Of a stretch of 63,696 bases of DNA, positions 16,803 through 26,776 are shown in pieces (the first letter of the stretch is position 1; each line of letters starts with the position of its first letter). The stretch comes from Lachnospiraceae bacterium (GTDB taxonomy: Bacteria; Bacillota; Clostridia; Lachnospirales; Lachnospiraceae): positions 1,967 to 65,662 of the forward strand of contig CAJTDD010000028.1 in NCBI GenBank assembly GCA_910574885.1, in the 5' to 3' direction. A program made the translations under genes and the position numbers. The notes under the pieces are model-generated. The model ran no database searches. It had not been told where the DNA came from and was given only the letters and a program-made list of their open reading frames with translations.

Positions 16803-17639
16803 ATGGATAAGAAGAAAAAATTTGTTGTCCTCTCTGGAACGATTGTGTCGTTTATAGCAATTACAGTTCATGTTATGAGGATAAAAACAGAAAAAAATAT
16901 ATATAGGGCTGATGCTGTAGAGCCGGTAATATACCGAGAAATGGGATTTTACGAGAAATATATAAAACGAGTTGTGGATGTGATATGTGCAATATGTGCA
17001 ATCGTTGTATTCTTTCCGCTTTACATCGCCGTTGCCGCTCTGGTAAAGCTAAAACTTGGGTCACCTGTGCTATTTATACAGGAAAGACCTGGACAGACAA
17101 AAGGTGGGAAAGAGACGCTCTTTAAGATGTATAAATTCCGTACTATGAAGGATAAGAGAGATGAGAATGGAGAGTTGCTACCGGATGAGGTTAGATTGAC
17201 GAAATTCGGTAAGTGGTTAAGAAGCACCAGTTTGGATGAACTGCCAGAGGCTTTTAATATCTTAAACGGAACAATGTCGGTGGTAGGTCCACGTCCGCAG
17301 CTTGTGCAAGATATGGTATTTATGACAAATGAGCAGAGGCAAAGGCATACAGCAAAGCCGGGGCTATCTGGTCTTGCACAGGTAAATGGCAGAAATGATA
17401 TCGAGTGGGAAGAAAAGCTCAGTTGGGATTTGAAGTACATACAGAAAGTAGGATTTCTGAGGGATTTGCGGATAATTATAGAAACAGTAGGAAAGGCATT
17501 TGTAGAGCGAGAGGGGATTACAGATGGAAATATGGCTACAGCGGAAAGTTTTGGAGATTATTTGTTAAATAGAGGAAAAATAGATAGAGGGATTTATGAC
17601 GAGAAGCAGAAATTAGCGCGAGAAATAATGAAATTGTAA
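16803..17639 (+). CDS. Initiating sugar-1-phosphate transferase (PglC/WbaP-type monotopic PGT)
   Basis: A 278-residue protein. After a hydrophobic stretch near residue 10-25 comes the re-entrant membrane helix region (VFFPLYIAVAALVKLKLGSP). Then follow ERPGQ, FKMYKFRTM, the catalytic Asp-Glu pair in TSLDELPEAFN, VVGPRPQL and PGLSGLAQVNGRN, the PF02397 signature. It transfers the first sugar phosphate from a UDP-sugar to undecaprenyl phosphate. A TTG at 16794 directly after the previous stop is an alternative start. With the dehydratase and aminotransferase it suggests an amino-dideoxy first sugar. Confidence 0.9.
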   Translation: MDKKKKFVVLSGTIVSFIAITVHVMRIKTEKNIYRADAVEPVIYREMGFYEKYIKRVVDVICAICAIVVFFPLYIAVAALVKLKLGSPVLFIQERPGQTKGGKETLFKMYKFRTMKDKRDENGELLPDEVRLTKFGKWLRSTSLDELPEAFNILNGTMSVVGPRPQLVQDMVFMTNEQRQRHTAKPGLSGLAQVNGRNDIEWEEKLSWDLKYIQKVGFLRDLRIIIETVGKAFVEREGITDGNMATAESFGDYLLNRGKIDRGIYDEKQKLAREIMKL

Positions 17640-17662
17640 GGGATTTAAAGGAGATTATAGAA

Positions 17663-18985
17663 ATGTCTTTATTTGAAAAAATTAAAGCAGGAAAAGAAAG
17701 TGTATCTATAGTTGGTCTTGGATATGTGGGAATGCCTATTGCTGTTGCTTTTGCAAATGAAGGGGTGAAAGTGATTGGATTTGATCTGAATATAGCAAAG
17801 GTTAATTTGTATAGACAAGGTATTGACCCTACCCATGAGGTTGGCGATGATGCAATTAGTAAGACCACCGTACAGTTTACTTGGGATGCTGTAGACCTTC
17901 AGAAAGCTAGGTTCCATATCGTTGCTGTTCCAACACCTGTAAACCAGGACCATACTCCGGATCTCTCACCAGTCATTAGCGCAAGTCAGGTTCTTGGAAG
18001 AAATTTAACGAAAGGATCTATTGTAGTTTTCGAGTCTACAGTTTACCCGGGAGTGACTGAAGATGTTTGCGTTCCGATTCTGGAAAAAGAATCGGGTTTA
18101 AAGTGTGGAGAGGATTTTAAGATTGGCTATTCTCCGGAACGAATCAATCCCGGCGATAAAATACATAGACTGGAGAATATCGAAAAAATTGTATCGGGTA
18201 TGGATGCAGAGTCGCTGGAAGAAATTAAAAATGTATATGATTTGATTATCAAAGTTGGCACATATCCAGTATCTACAATTAAAACAGCAGAGGCGGTTAA
18301 GGTTGTGGAGAATAGCCAGCGAGATATTAATATTGCCTTTATGAATGAGTTAGCTATGGTATTCGATCGTATGGGGATTGATACAGCAGAGGTTGTGGAG
18401 GGGATGAATACAAAGTGGAATGCTCTTGGTTTTCGTCCAGGGCTTGTGGGAGGACACTGTATCGGTGTTGATCCATACTATTTTACATATGAGGCTGAGA
18501 AGTTGGGATATCATAGCCAGATTATATTAGCTGGTCGCAAAGTAAACGATGGGATGGGAGCATTTGTGGCTGACGCAGCGATAAAGCAATTAATTCTTGC
18601 TGGAAAAGCGCCAAAGAGTTCAAAGGTTGTTATCCTTGGATTGACCTTTAAGGAAAATTGTCCTGATACCAGAAATAGTAAAGTTGAGGATATTATTGAT
18701 AGATTAACAGAGTATGGGATTAAGCCGCTTGTAGTAGACCCATGGGCAAACGAAAAAGAAGCTATTCATGAATATTGGGTAAGATTAACGCCAATAACTG
18801 ACATTTCTGATGTGGATTGTATTATTTTAGCTGTGGCTCATGATGAGTTTAAAAAAATGAGTTTGGAGGAACTGGATTCGTTGTATGCAGACGGAGATAA
18901 TAATGAAAAGGTATTGATTGATGTGAAGAGTATAATGAATAAAAAAGCGGTAGAAGCTGCTGGATATAGGTATTGGAGACTTTAG
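17663..18985 (+). CDS. Nucleotide-sugar 6-dehydrogenase (WbpA/TviB type)
   Basis: A 440-residue UDP-sugar dehydrogenase. The N-terminal Rossmann motif is VGLGYVGMPIAVAFA (about residues 17-31). VPTPVNQDHTPDL and FESTVYPGVTEDV are typical of UDP-GlcNAc 6-dehydrogenases, and the catalytic Cys is in GLVGGHCIGVDPYY. It makes a UDP-N-acetylhexosaminuronic acid for the polymer, so the capsule is probably acidic. The RBS is AAGGAGATTATAGAA. Confidence 0.93.
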   Translation: MSLFEKIKAGKESVSIVGLGYVGMPIAVAFANEGVKVIGFDLNIAKVNLYRQGIDPTHEVGDDAISKTTVQFTWDAVDLQKARFHIVAVPTPVNQDHTPDLSPVISASQVLGRNLTKGSIVVFESTVYPGVTEDVCVPILEKESGLKCGEDFKIGYSPERINPGDKIHRLENIEKIVSGMDAESLEEIKNVYDLIIKVGTYPVSTIKTAEAVKVVENSQRDINIAFMNELAMVFDRMGIDTAEVVEGMNTKWNALGFRPGLVGGHCIGVDPYYFTYEAEKLGYHSQIILAGRKVNDGMGAFVADAAIKQLILAGKAPKSSKVVILGLTFKENCPDTRNSKVEDIIDRLTEYGIKPLVVDPWANEKEAIHEYWVRLTPITDISDVDCIILAVAHDEFKKMSLEELDSLYADGDNNEKVLIDVKSIMNKKAVEAAGYRYWRL

Positions 18986-19003
18986 AGAATATGAGGTTAC
19001 GAT

Positions 19004-19903
19004 ATGGATAAGCTCGCTTACAGATCAGCAATTTTAAAACAAAATAAGGGAGTAGAAAACATTATATATCCTCCTTTTTCAGTAGCTATGTCTGTATATG
19101 CAAAAGACAATGAGAAGTGGTTTGATACAGCATTGAATAGTATTATTGAACAGACTTTAAAGCCAAATGAGATTGTGCTGGTAATAGACGGGGCTATTCC
19201 ACAGACTATCCAAGATGTGATAGATAAGTATTTATTAATTTGTAGTTCTAAAGAAATATTACTCAAAATAATACAATTATCTGAAAATAAGGGACTCGGG
19301 AGGGCATTAAGTATTGCGGTTGATAAATGCAGCAATGAGATTATCGCCAGAATGGATAGCGATGATATTTCGGTAAAGAATCGTTTTGAAATGCAGATGA
19401 GAATTTTAGTACAGCATGAAGAAATAGATATAGTCGGTGGAGATATTGCTGAGTTTATTGGAAACGTTGAAAATAGGGTTGGAAGGAGATCTGTACCTCT
19501 GTCCGATAAAGCTATAAAAAAATATGTAAAGAAACGTTGCCCATTTAATCACGCGACAGTCATGTATAGAAAAAAAGCTGTATTAAAAGCAGGCGGTTAT
19601 AAGGATTTATTTTGGAATGAAGACTATTATTTGTGGATTCGGATGACAGAAAAAGGATGCCAAATGGCGAATACGGGAAGCGTGCTTGTCAATGTCAGAG
19701 TAGGAGCAGATATGTATAAGCGTCGTGGGGGAAAAAAGTATTTTGAGAGCGAACTGTTTTTGCAGAATTATATGTATAAAAAACAAATGATTGGAACCAT
19801 CACATTTGTTAGCAACATTGTAAAAAGATTCATAATACAGATTTTGATGCCCGCTTGTGTTAGAGGATGGGTATTTCAGAAGTTTGCAAGGAGTAAAATA
19901 TAA
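19004..19903 (+). CDS. Family 2 glycosyltransferase
   Basis: A 299-residue GT-A enzyme. The core begins at FSVAMSVYAKDNEKW (about residue 26), and the metal-binding ARMDSDDISV lies near 112. KDLFWNEDYYLWIRM (about 205) supplies the usual acceptor-side ED motif. It adds a sugar to the lipid-linked repeat unit at the inner membrane. Its stop overlaps the next start by one base. AT content rises clearly from here onward. Confidence 0.88.
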   Translation: MDKLAYRSAILKQNKGVENIIYPPFSVAMSVYAKDNEKWFDTALNSIIEQTLKPNEIVLVIDGAIPQTIQDVIDKYLLICSSKEILLKIIQLSENKGLGRALSIAVDKCSNEIIARMDSDDISVKNRFEMQMRILVQHEEIDIVGGDIAEFIGNVENRVGRRSVPLSDKAIKKYVKKRCPFNHATVMYRKKAVLKAGGYKDLFWNEDYYLWIRMTEKGCQMANTGSVLVNVRVGADMYKRRGGKKYFESELFLQNYMYKKQMIGTITFVSNIVKRFIIQILMPACVRGWVFQKFARSKI

Positions 19904-20817
19904 TGCAGTATCAATATGGAATGGTAAGCGTCATAATACCTACTTATAAACGCTCAGAAAGACTATCGCGTGCCATAGAAAGTGTTCTTAACCAAACCTA
20001 TTCCAATATAGAATTATTATTGGTAAATGATAATGAACCGACGGATAGATTTACGGATGATTTGAAGCAGCGTGTAAAGAAATACGAATCTGACTCTCGG
20101 TTTCATTTAATCCTTCAGGAAAAGCATGTTAATGGTGCGGTTGCCCGAAATACAGGCATCCGTTTAGCAAAGGGAGAATATATTGCATTTTTGGATGATG
20201 ATGATTGGTGGGAAAAGAATAAAATTGAGGAACAGATAAAGGCGCTAGAGACTCTGGATGATTCCTGGGGAGGCACATCATGCAAGTATCATTTGGTAAA
20301 TAGGGATGGAAAGATTATTGGAAAATCAAAAAAATATAGGGATGGAAAAATCTATTTTGATATTTTGACTTTGATGACAGATGTTACGACATGCTCATTA
20401 TTGTTACGACATAGCTGTTTAGATCAAACGGGTTATTTTGATGAAAACTTATTAAGGCATCAGGATTTTCAGCTTTTAGTTAATTTTACATATAAATATA
20501 AATTAATGGAAGTTGATAGATATCTCTTAAATATAGATGTTAGTGATACGCAGAATAGACCGGATGGAGATAAACTACTAAAATTAAAAAAGGATTTTTT
20601 CTTTTCGATTAGACATATACTTTCGCAATTATCTGTTAGGCAGAGAGCGTGTGTATTTTCGATACATAAATATGAACTTGGATATGTTTATCTAAAAAAT
20701 AAAAATATAAAAATGGGGTTAAAATATTGCGCATCAGTCTTCTCATCGCCTGAGGCAATGAGAATTGCGATAAAAAAAACTGTTTTAAAATTATCCACCA
20801 TGGTTGTAAAGGGATAA
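19903..20817 (+). CDS. Family 2 glycosyltransferase
   Basis: A 304-residue GT-A enzyme with VSVIIPTYKRSERLSRAIES at the N terminus and the DxD-type FLDDDDWWEKNK (about residue 95). NTGIRLAKGEYI is the standard GT2 helix before it. It is coupled to the previous gene through a TAATG junction. The donor and acceptor sugars cannot be told from sequence. Confidence 0.88.
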   Translation: MQYQYGMVSVIIPTYKRSERLSRAIESVLNQTYSNIELLLVNDNEPTDRFTDDLKQRVKKYESDSRFHLILQEKHVNGAVARNTGIRLAKGEYIAFLDDDDWWEKNKIEEQIKALETLDDSWGGTSCKYHLVNRDGKIIGKSKKYRDGKIYFDILTLMTDVTTCSLLLRHSCLDQTGYFDENLLRHQDFQLLVNFTYKYKLMEVDRYLLNIDVSDTQNRPDGDKLLKLKKDFFFSIRHILSQLSVRQRACVFSIHKYELGYVYLKNKNIKMGLKYCASVFSSPEAMRIAIKKTVLKLSTMVVKG

Positions 20818-20832
20818 TGAAAGGAATGAAAA

Positions 20833-21699
20833 ATGAAGAAACTTGCTGTTGGCATTATTACATATAATAGACCGAATGAGTTAAAGCGCGCATTAGATTC
20901 CTGCTTTGAAAATGGAATAAAAAATCCTGAAGATATCATTGTATGGGACAATCATTCTAAAAAAACGTTAAGTTTAAAAAATGAAGAAATATGTAATGAT
21001 TTGGGAGTAAGATATTATTTTTCAAGCAGCAATCTTGGGGTGGCAGGCGGAAGAAATAAAATTTGGGATTTAGATGACAGTGATTATGTGTTCTTCTTGG
21101 ATGATGATGCAATAATTTCTTCAAAAGATTTTTTTAAAAATATAGTAGAATATATGGAGTCAAATCCCATCGTGGGTGCAGCCAGTGTTAATATTGATGA
21201 ACCGGAAACAGGTGTAGATCATAATAGTAAAGAGCGAAAACAGGATGGAGATAAAATTGTTACCCTTGCCTATATAGGAGGAGCACATATTTTAAGACGC
21301 CATGCCTATCCTATGAAACGATTATATCCTAATAATTTGATATTTGGATCAGAAGAATTGTATGCTTCTTTGGTTTATTGGCAAGAAGGATATGAAGTAC
21401 GTGAAATCAGTAAATTAAATGTTACACATCTTCCTAAAAAGCAAATCGTTTCTTACGGGAAAGAAAGAGATTTATGTATTATTGTAAATAGTTATATCGT
21501 TAAGAAAATGCTATATCCAAAATATATGAGAATAATTTTGAAATGTTTATACTGTATCCGGCTATATAAAAACAAAATAGATGTATTGGATGCTAATAGG
21601 ACTTTAAAGTCGAGGAAGAATGAAAGGACTCTATATAAAATAAGATTAAAAACAATTATGTATTTAATGAAATTATTTGGTGTTAGGTCACTTATATGA
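20833..21699 (+). CDS. Family 2 glycosyltransferase
   Basis: A 288-residue GT-A enzyme with VGIITYNRPNELKRALDSC at residues 5-23, NLGVAGGRNKIWDL, and the metal-binding VFFLDDDAIIS (about 92). The GGAHILRRHA segment resembles rhamnosyl/galactofuranosyl-type GT2 enzymes, but that is weak evidence. The RBS is AAAGGAATGAAAA. It is followed by the polymerase gene. Confidence 0.87.
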   Translation: MKKLAVGIITYNRPNELKRALDSCFENGIKNPEDIIVWDNHSKKTLSLKNEEICNDLGVRYYFSSSNLGVAGGRNKIWDLDDSDYVFFLDDDAIISSKDFFKNIVEYMESNPIVGAASVNIDEPETGVDHNSKERKQDGDKIVTLAYIGGAHILRRHAYPMKRLYPNNLIFGSEELYASLVYWQEGYEVREISKLNVTHLPKKQIVSYGKERDLCIIVNSYIVKKMLYPKYMRIILKCLYCIRLYKNKIDVLDANRTLKSRKNERTLYKIRLKTIMYLMKLFGVRSLI

Positions 21700-21752
21700 T
21701 GTAATTATTTTAATTTAATAGTACCGAAACAAAGAAAGGTAAGTTTAGGCAG

Positions 21753-22964
21753 ATGAATGAAATACAAAAAATTAATAGCGCAGAAAAAAGAGTCCTAAAA
21801 ATTAATATGGTGGTTCTTTCATGCTATTTATTAAGTATTGTTGATATAATTAACAGAAGTAGATTTAGCGCTGGCGTAGGCGCTATCAAATATTCATTTA
21901 GTCTGGCATTTGGATTTGTTGTGCTTTACATTTTTAAGCAAAAATACAATGTGGCTGAAAAGAAAAATGCAGCATTGGCAATAAGTCTGATAATTTCAGC
22001 GGTATACCCAACAGTGACTTCATCTGTTGTATCCTGGTCAGAGGAAGGATATTCTTTAATATTATGTATTATTCTATATTTTCTTATGACAATGGTAAAT
22101 CTATCGTCTTATAATATATGCAAAATATTGAGCTTTTATTCTATTATTACACTATGTATAAGCCTTTGGATTCTTTATGATTTTGTTAATGGGATCGATT
22201 TGGGGTGGAGTAGTGGAGTATCAATCACTGTTATGGGAAATATGAAAGATCCAAATTATTTAGCAGCTTTTTTAGTCCCAGGATTTACATATCTATTTTA
22301 CTCATTTTTATTTTCAGAGAAAAAAAGACTTAAAACACTTTTTATATCTATAGTGGTATTTTGCGGAATTTTTTTCACAGGGTCAAGAGGTGCATTTTTA
22401 GGGTTAGTCCTTTCAATCGGTATAATTGTGTCAAAAATTATTTTTTCGGGTAAAATTTCAGGAAGAAAGGTAATATTGTTTTTTTTAGTAATGTTATCAA
22501 TTCTATTTGCTTATGAAATTCTAATGAATTCAAGACTTGCTGCCAGAATGTTGGATGCAGAATCTTATACTGGAAATATTCGTTGGGTAATATGGGGAAA
22601 AGCATTACAAGCGTTCCGGAAGCACCCGATAATTGGCAGTGGATTGCAATCCGGGTCAGCATTTTCCAGAAGTTCTACCAGATTTGTTACGCATAATTGT
22701 TTTATCGACATCCTAACGGGTCAAGGAATAATTGGAATTTGTTTGTTTACAGTCAGTTTTTGGGGAATTTTAAGCGTAAAGCGAGAAAATAGATATTTTA
22801 TGCTTGCAATGATGGCGTCATTTTTTACTCCTTTATTTTTTACAAATGGATATGAAGGAATAACATTTTGGTTACCTATGATTTTTTGCTATCAAATATC
22901 ATTTTACTGTAAGAATAATTCTTGTGAAAACCTACTTTTTAAGAATTGGAATTTAAGGATATAA
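21753..22964 (+). CDS. O-antigen ligase/polymerase-type membrane protein (Wzy)
   Basis: A 403-residue polytopic membrane protein with about ten or more hydrophobic segments. A large loop near residues 270-320 contains GNIRWVIWGKALQAF, HPIIGSGLQSGSAF and VTHNCFIDILTGQGIIG. This is the WaaL/Wzy signature (GxG...H-N-x-x-x-x-x-x-x-x-G). It polymerises lipid-linked repeat units outside the membrane. The RBS is GAAAGGTAAG. Confidence 0.88.
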   Translation: MNEIQKINSAEKRVLKINMVVLSCYLLSIVDIINRSRFSAGVGAIKYSFSLAFGFVVLYIFKQKYNVAEKKNAALAISLIISAVYPTVTSSVVSWSEEGYSLILCIILYFLMTMVNLSSYNICKILSFYSIITLCISLWILYDFVNGIDLGWSSGVSITVMGNMKDPNYLAAFLVPGFTYLFYSFLFSEKKRLKTLFISIVVFCGIFFTGSRGAFLGLVLSIGIIVSKIIFSGKISGRKVILFFLVMLSILFAYEILMNSRLAARMLDAESYTGNIRWVIWGKALQAFRKHPIIGSGLQSGSAFSRSSTRFVTHNCFIDILTGQGIIGICLFTVSFWGILSVKRENRYFMLAMMASFFTPLFFTNGYEGITFWLPMIFCYQISFYCKNNSCENLLFKNWNLRI

Positions 22965-22982
22965 TAATAGGGAGTGAAGAAT

Positions 22983-23951
22983 TTGAAACCATTACTTAGC
23001 ATTATAGTACCTGTCTATAATACTGGATCTTGTTTAAGGAGATGTCTTGATAGTATTATTAAACAGCTCTATAAAAATTGGGAATTAATTGTAGTTAATG
23101 ATGGAAGTACAGATAACAGTAGAGAAATATTGGAAATGTACTCACAGATTGATAAAAGAATAAAATTGATAAATATAAAAAACTCCGGAGTATCAGTTGC
23201 GAGAAATATTGGAATTTCGTCTGCTAAGGGAGATTATATAGGATTTGTAGACTCAGATGATTGGATTTCTGAAAAAATGTATTTAAAAATGTGCGAATCT
23301 GTATATTTAGAGGATTATGACATTGTACAATGTTCCTATGCCCTTATTAATTATAGGGATGAAACAGAAGAAAAGATTGAAAATAAAGATAATGTTGAAA
23401 AAAGTTATTATGAAAATAGACAATTACTCTCTGCGTATTTTAAAGGAGATGTTTCGCCCAGTGTATGTAATAAGATTTTTAAAAGAAGTATGATTGAGGG
23501 ATTGTTGTTTGATACAGAAACAAAGATAGGAGAAGATAGTCTGTTTGTATATCGCTGTTGTCAGAAAAGTTCAAAGGCATTTGTTATGAAAGATATTTTT
23601 TATTACTACTATCAGACCCCGGATTCGGCGATGAGAAGTGCTTTATCCTGTAATAATTTCCAGCCATTAAAGATATTTGAGATGCAGATGGAGGAATATA
23701 GAGGTGAGGGGGAAATTTATTCATTAATAGCACAAAGGAAAGTATATTTTTGTATCGACCTTCTTCTTAGAATATTTGAATCCAGTAATTGTACAGAACA
23801 AATATCACAACTATGCGATGAGATTAAGAAGCATAAAAAAGATATTTTTATAAATAAACATTCGATAAAAATAAAGTTTGCAACTTTTATGGTTTCAATA
23901 AACCCCAAAATTTTTGCAAAATTGTATAAAATTGTATATTTAAATAAGTGA
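22983..23951 (+). CDS. Family 2 glycosyltransferase
   Basis: A 322-residue GT-A enzyme starting MKPLLSIIVPVYNTGSCLRR, with VNDGSTDNS, GVSVARNIGI and the DxD motif FVDSDDWIS (about residue 90). I chose the TTG at 22983 because GGGAG lies 9 nt upstream; a GTG at 22974 would add three residues but fall inside that RBS. It is typical of capsule repeat-unit synthesis. Confidence 0.88.
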   Translation: MKPLLSIIVPVYNTGSCLRRCLDSIIKQLYKNWELIVVNDGSTDNSREILEMYSQIDKRIKLINIKNSGVSVARNIGISSAKGDYIGFVDSDDWISEKMYLKMCESVYLEDYDIVQCSYALINYRDETEEKIENKDNVEKSYYENRQLLSAYFKGDVSPSVCNKIFKRSMIEGLLFDTETKIGEDSLFVYRCCQKSSKAFVMKDIFYYYYQTPDSAMRSALSCNNFQPLKIFEMQMEEYRGEGEIYSLIAQRKVYFCIDLLLRIFESSNCTEQISQLCDEIKKHKKDIFINKHSIKIKFATFMVSINPKIFAKLYKIVYLNK

Positions 23952-24059
23952 TTGTGTTTGTGCTGTTTACAAATAAGAAGTTCGATATTCTTTTGCTGGT
24001 AGGAGCGGTGTGTAGATAGTTTAAGAGAAAAGAAAATTCTTGCAATTAGATGGTGAGTT

Positions 24060-25589
24060 ATGAATCAGAAAAAGATAGGGATTATTTTAACTTATTGCAT
24101 AATGGTGTTTAACATAATCATAGGCTTATTTTATACACCATTCATGCTTTCAAAACTGGGGGATGGTGAATATGGAATTTATTCAATGTCCTCATCGCTC
24201 ATTTCATTTATAACTTTATTAGATTTAGGGTTAGGACAAACTTTAGTTAGGTATATCTCAAAAGCAAGGGCATTTAATAATAAAGATGAAGAAGCAAGAC
24301 TAAATGGCTTGTTTTTGACAATGTACTCGGTTATTGCAATAATTAGTATTTTTATTGGAATTTTTATAGTGACATTGTATCCATCATTATGTAGTAAAAC
24401 GATGACAAGTCAAGAAATATACCTTTTTAGAATTGTATTTTCTATTTTACTTGTAAATGCAGTTGTTTCATTTCCGTTGTGTGTATTTTCGTCAACAATC
24501 AATGCATATGAAAGATTTTTCTTTCTTAAAGCAATAAATTTTTTAGCGCTTTTATGTAAATATATGGGTTTGATTTTGTTATTGCTTCTTGGTTATAAAG
24601 TAGTTGCTATCACTATTGTAACTGTACTTTCTTCTATTATTATGCAAATAGCCTATGTAATATATTGTACAAAAAAAATTAAAATAAATTTTTCATTTGG
24701 AGGATACGATAAGAAATTTATCAGAGAAATTTTTTGGTTTTCTTTTTTTATTTTTCTGAACTTAATAATTGATTTTCTATATAACAATACAGATAAATTG
24801 ATATTAGGGGCAATTTGCGGAACATCTTCGGTTACTGTATATACGATAGGAATATATTTTCAATCATATTTTCAAGAACTTTCGACGGCTTTGTCTGGTG
24901 TTTTTCTCCCGCAAATAATAGGGTTATATGAAAAAGACCATAAGATTAAAGAAATATCAGATATATTTTTAAAAATTGGAAGATTACAGTTTTCTATTTT
25001 ATCTTTGGCACTGGGGGGATTTGTGTTGTTGGGAAAAGAATTTATTAATTTGTGGGTAGGAAACGCTTACACTCAGGCTTATTATATTGGATTATTGATT
25101 ATGTTGTCTTCTATTATTCCATTAACACAAAATATTGGCATTACGATATTGCGGGCTATGAATCTTCACAAATATCGTTCCTATATGTATTTGGTTATCG
25201 CTATAGTCAACGTAGGGATAAGCATTCCACTGGCAATGAGGTTATCTGGACTTGGAGCTGCAATTGGTACGGCCATTGCAACGTTGGCTGGTCAAATTCT
25301 TTTTATGAACTGGTTCTATTATAGAAAGGTACATTTGGATATCAATCAGTATTGGAGGAATTGTTTGTCGTTTGTCTTACCAGTATCAATAATGGTATGT
25401 GTCGGATTCTTTTTTAAGAGAATTTCGCCGGTTACATCGTGGATAAAATTTACATTCTTTACACTTCTGTTTTGTGGTATTTATTTTGTCTTGTATTGGA
25501 TGTTTATTTTTAACGAGTACGAGAAAGCAATTATAAAAAGTATCGTAACCAAATTTAAGCCTAAAAGCGGATGGAGGAAAAATGAATAA
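24060..25589 (+). CDS. Polysaccharide flippase (Wzx/MATE-like)
   Basis: A 509-residue protein with 12-14 hydrophobic segments. The N terminus, YTPFMLSKLGDGEYGIYSMSSS, followed by LLDLGLGQTLVRYISKARA, is the polysaccharide-export signature. FSFFIFLNLIIDFLYNNTDKLILG marks the second half. It flips undecaprenyl-linked repeat units across the membrane. It overlaps the next gene by 8 bp. Confidence 0.9.
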   Translation: MNQKKIGIILTYCIMVFNIIIGLFYTPFMLSKLGDGEYGIYSMSSSLISFITLLDLGLGQTLVRYISKARAFNNKDEEARLNGLFLTMYSVIAIISIFIGIFIVTLYPSLCSKTMTSQEIYLFRIVFSILLVNAVVSFPLCVFSSTINAYERFFFLKAINFLALLCKYMGLILLLLLGYKVVAITIVTVLSSIIMQIAYVIYCTKKIKINFSFGGYDKKFIREIFWFSFFIFLNLIIDFLYNNTDKLILGAICGTSSVTVYTIGIYFQSYFQELSTALSGVFLPQIIGLYEKDHKIKEISDIFLKIGRLQFSILSLALGGFVLLGKEFINLWVGNAYTQAYYIGLLIMLSSIIPLTQNIGITILRAMNLHKYRSYMYLVIAIVNVGISIPLAMRLSGLGAAIGTAIATLAGQILFMNWFYYRKVHLDINQYWRNCLSFVLPVSIMVCVGFFFKRISPVTSWIKFTFFTLLFCGIYFVLYWMFIFNEYEKAIIKSIVTKFKPKSGWRKNE

Positions 25590-26724
25590 GATTAAACGAA
25601 TATTAATTGCCTTATTTCCACTGCAGAATAGAATTATATTTGAAAGTAATCCTGAAATGGCATGCAACACGATGCCTGTTTTCGAGGAAATGATTAGGCG
25701 AGAAATTAATAAGAATTATAAGTTTGCTTGGATGGTTGAAGATAAGAGTAAATATAAAGATTATAAAATAAGAAACGTCTCATTTGTGGAATATAACAGT
25801 TATCGAACATTTTTGGGGCGTATGCAATGGCAGTGGTACAGGGCAACATCTAAGTGTATTATATTTTCAAATAGATTTCAAAGCAAACTTAGAAAAGGAC
25901 AATTGGTTGTGAATCTAATGCATGGTATGCCAATAAAAAGTGCAGGAGGGTATAAACTATATGACACTTGTGATTATGTTATTTCAAGTGGGCATAAACT
26001 TAATCAGTTTGTTGCAAAAGAGTATGAATTCCCTATGAAGAAAATAATTTCTTTGGGATATCCAAGGACAGATGTCCTAGGATATAGGAATGATTCATTA
26101 CATAAATTAGGGCTTTTATCCTTTAAAAATGTGGTATTATGGATGCCAACATTCAGAAAACACAAAACGCATAATGAGTGTGATGGTACAAACTATGTGT
26201 CGGGAGTTCCGCTTTTAAAAAGTAGTAAAGATTTTGATAGAGTCGAAAACTTCTGCAAAGCGCAAAATATTGCATTAATAATTAAGTTACATCCAGCTCA
26301 GGATGTAAAAGAAATTAAAAAGTACTGTAGTCCGAATATTATCTTTATGAACGATGAAGATATTATTAACGCAGGGAGTACATTATATAAACTATTGAAA
26401 GAATCATCTGCGCTTATAACAGATTATTCTTCTGTTTACTATGATTATCTTCTTACTGACAATCCAATTGGGTTAATTATTGATGATATTGAGGAATATA
26501 AGAAAACGCGAGGATTTGCTCTGCCAAAGTATGAAGACTATCTGAAAGGCTCTTATATTTACAATTTGGATGATTTTTTTGCTTTTTTAAAAAATGTTGC
26601 AGATGGGATAAACCCTGATGCTGATGATTTGATGTGGGCAAAAAATGAATGGTTGGATTATCATGATTTTAAATCGACGCAACGAGTAGTTGACTTTATA
26701 TGTGATAAGCTGAAATGTAACTAG
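25582..26724 (+). CDS. TagB/TagF-type CDP-glycerol:polyol phosphotransferase
   Basis: A 380-residue protein with the family motifs [13 protein letters not shown] (about residue 110), [41 protein letters not shown] and the C-terminal [13 protein letters not shown] with [12 protein letters not shown]. Relatives transfer polyol phosphate from CDP-glycerol or CDP-ribitol. Here it probably adds a CDP-activated group to the capsule repeat unit. A cytidylyltransferase domain encoded at 27888 could supply the donor. Confidence 0.88.
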   Translation: MNKIKRILIALFPLQNRIIFESNPEMACNTMPVFEEMIRREINKNYKFAWMVEDKSKYKDYKIRNVSFVEYNSYRTFLGRMQWQWYRATSKCIIFSNRFQSKLRKGQLVVNLMHGMPIKSAGGYKLYDTCDYVISSGHKLNQFVAKEYEFPMKKIISLGYPRTDVLGYRNDSLHKLGLLSFKNVVLWMPTFRKHKTHNECDGTNYVSGVPLLKSSKDFDRVENFCKAQNIALIIKLHPAQDVKEIKKYCSPNIIFMNDEDIINAGSTLYKLLKESSALITDYSSVYYDYLLTDNPIGLIIDDIEEYKKTRGFALPKYEDYLKGSYIYNLDDFFAFLKNVADGINPDADDLMWAKNEWLDYHDFKSTQRVVDFICDKLKCN

Positions 26725-26776
26725 TAACTTTGTAGTCGTCCTTGATTACACCATTATCATACAAGGAGTAAATTCA

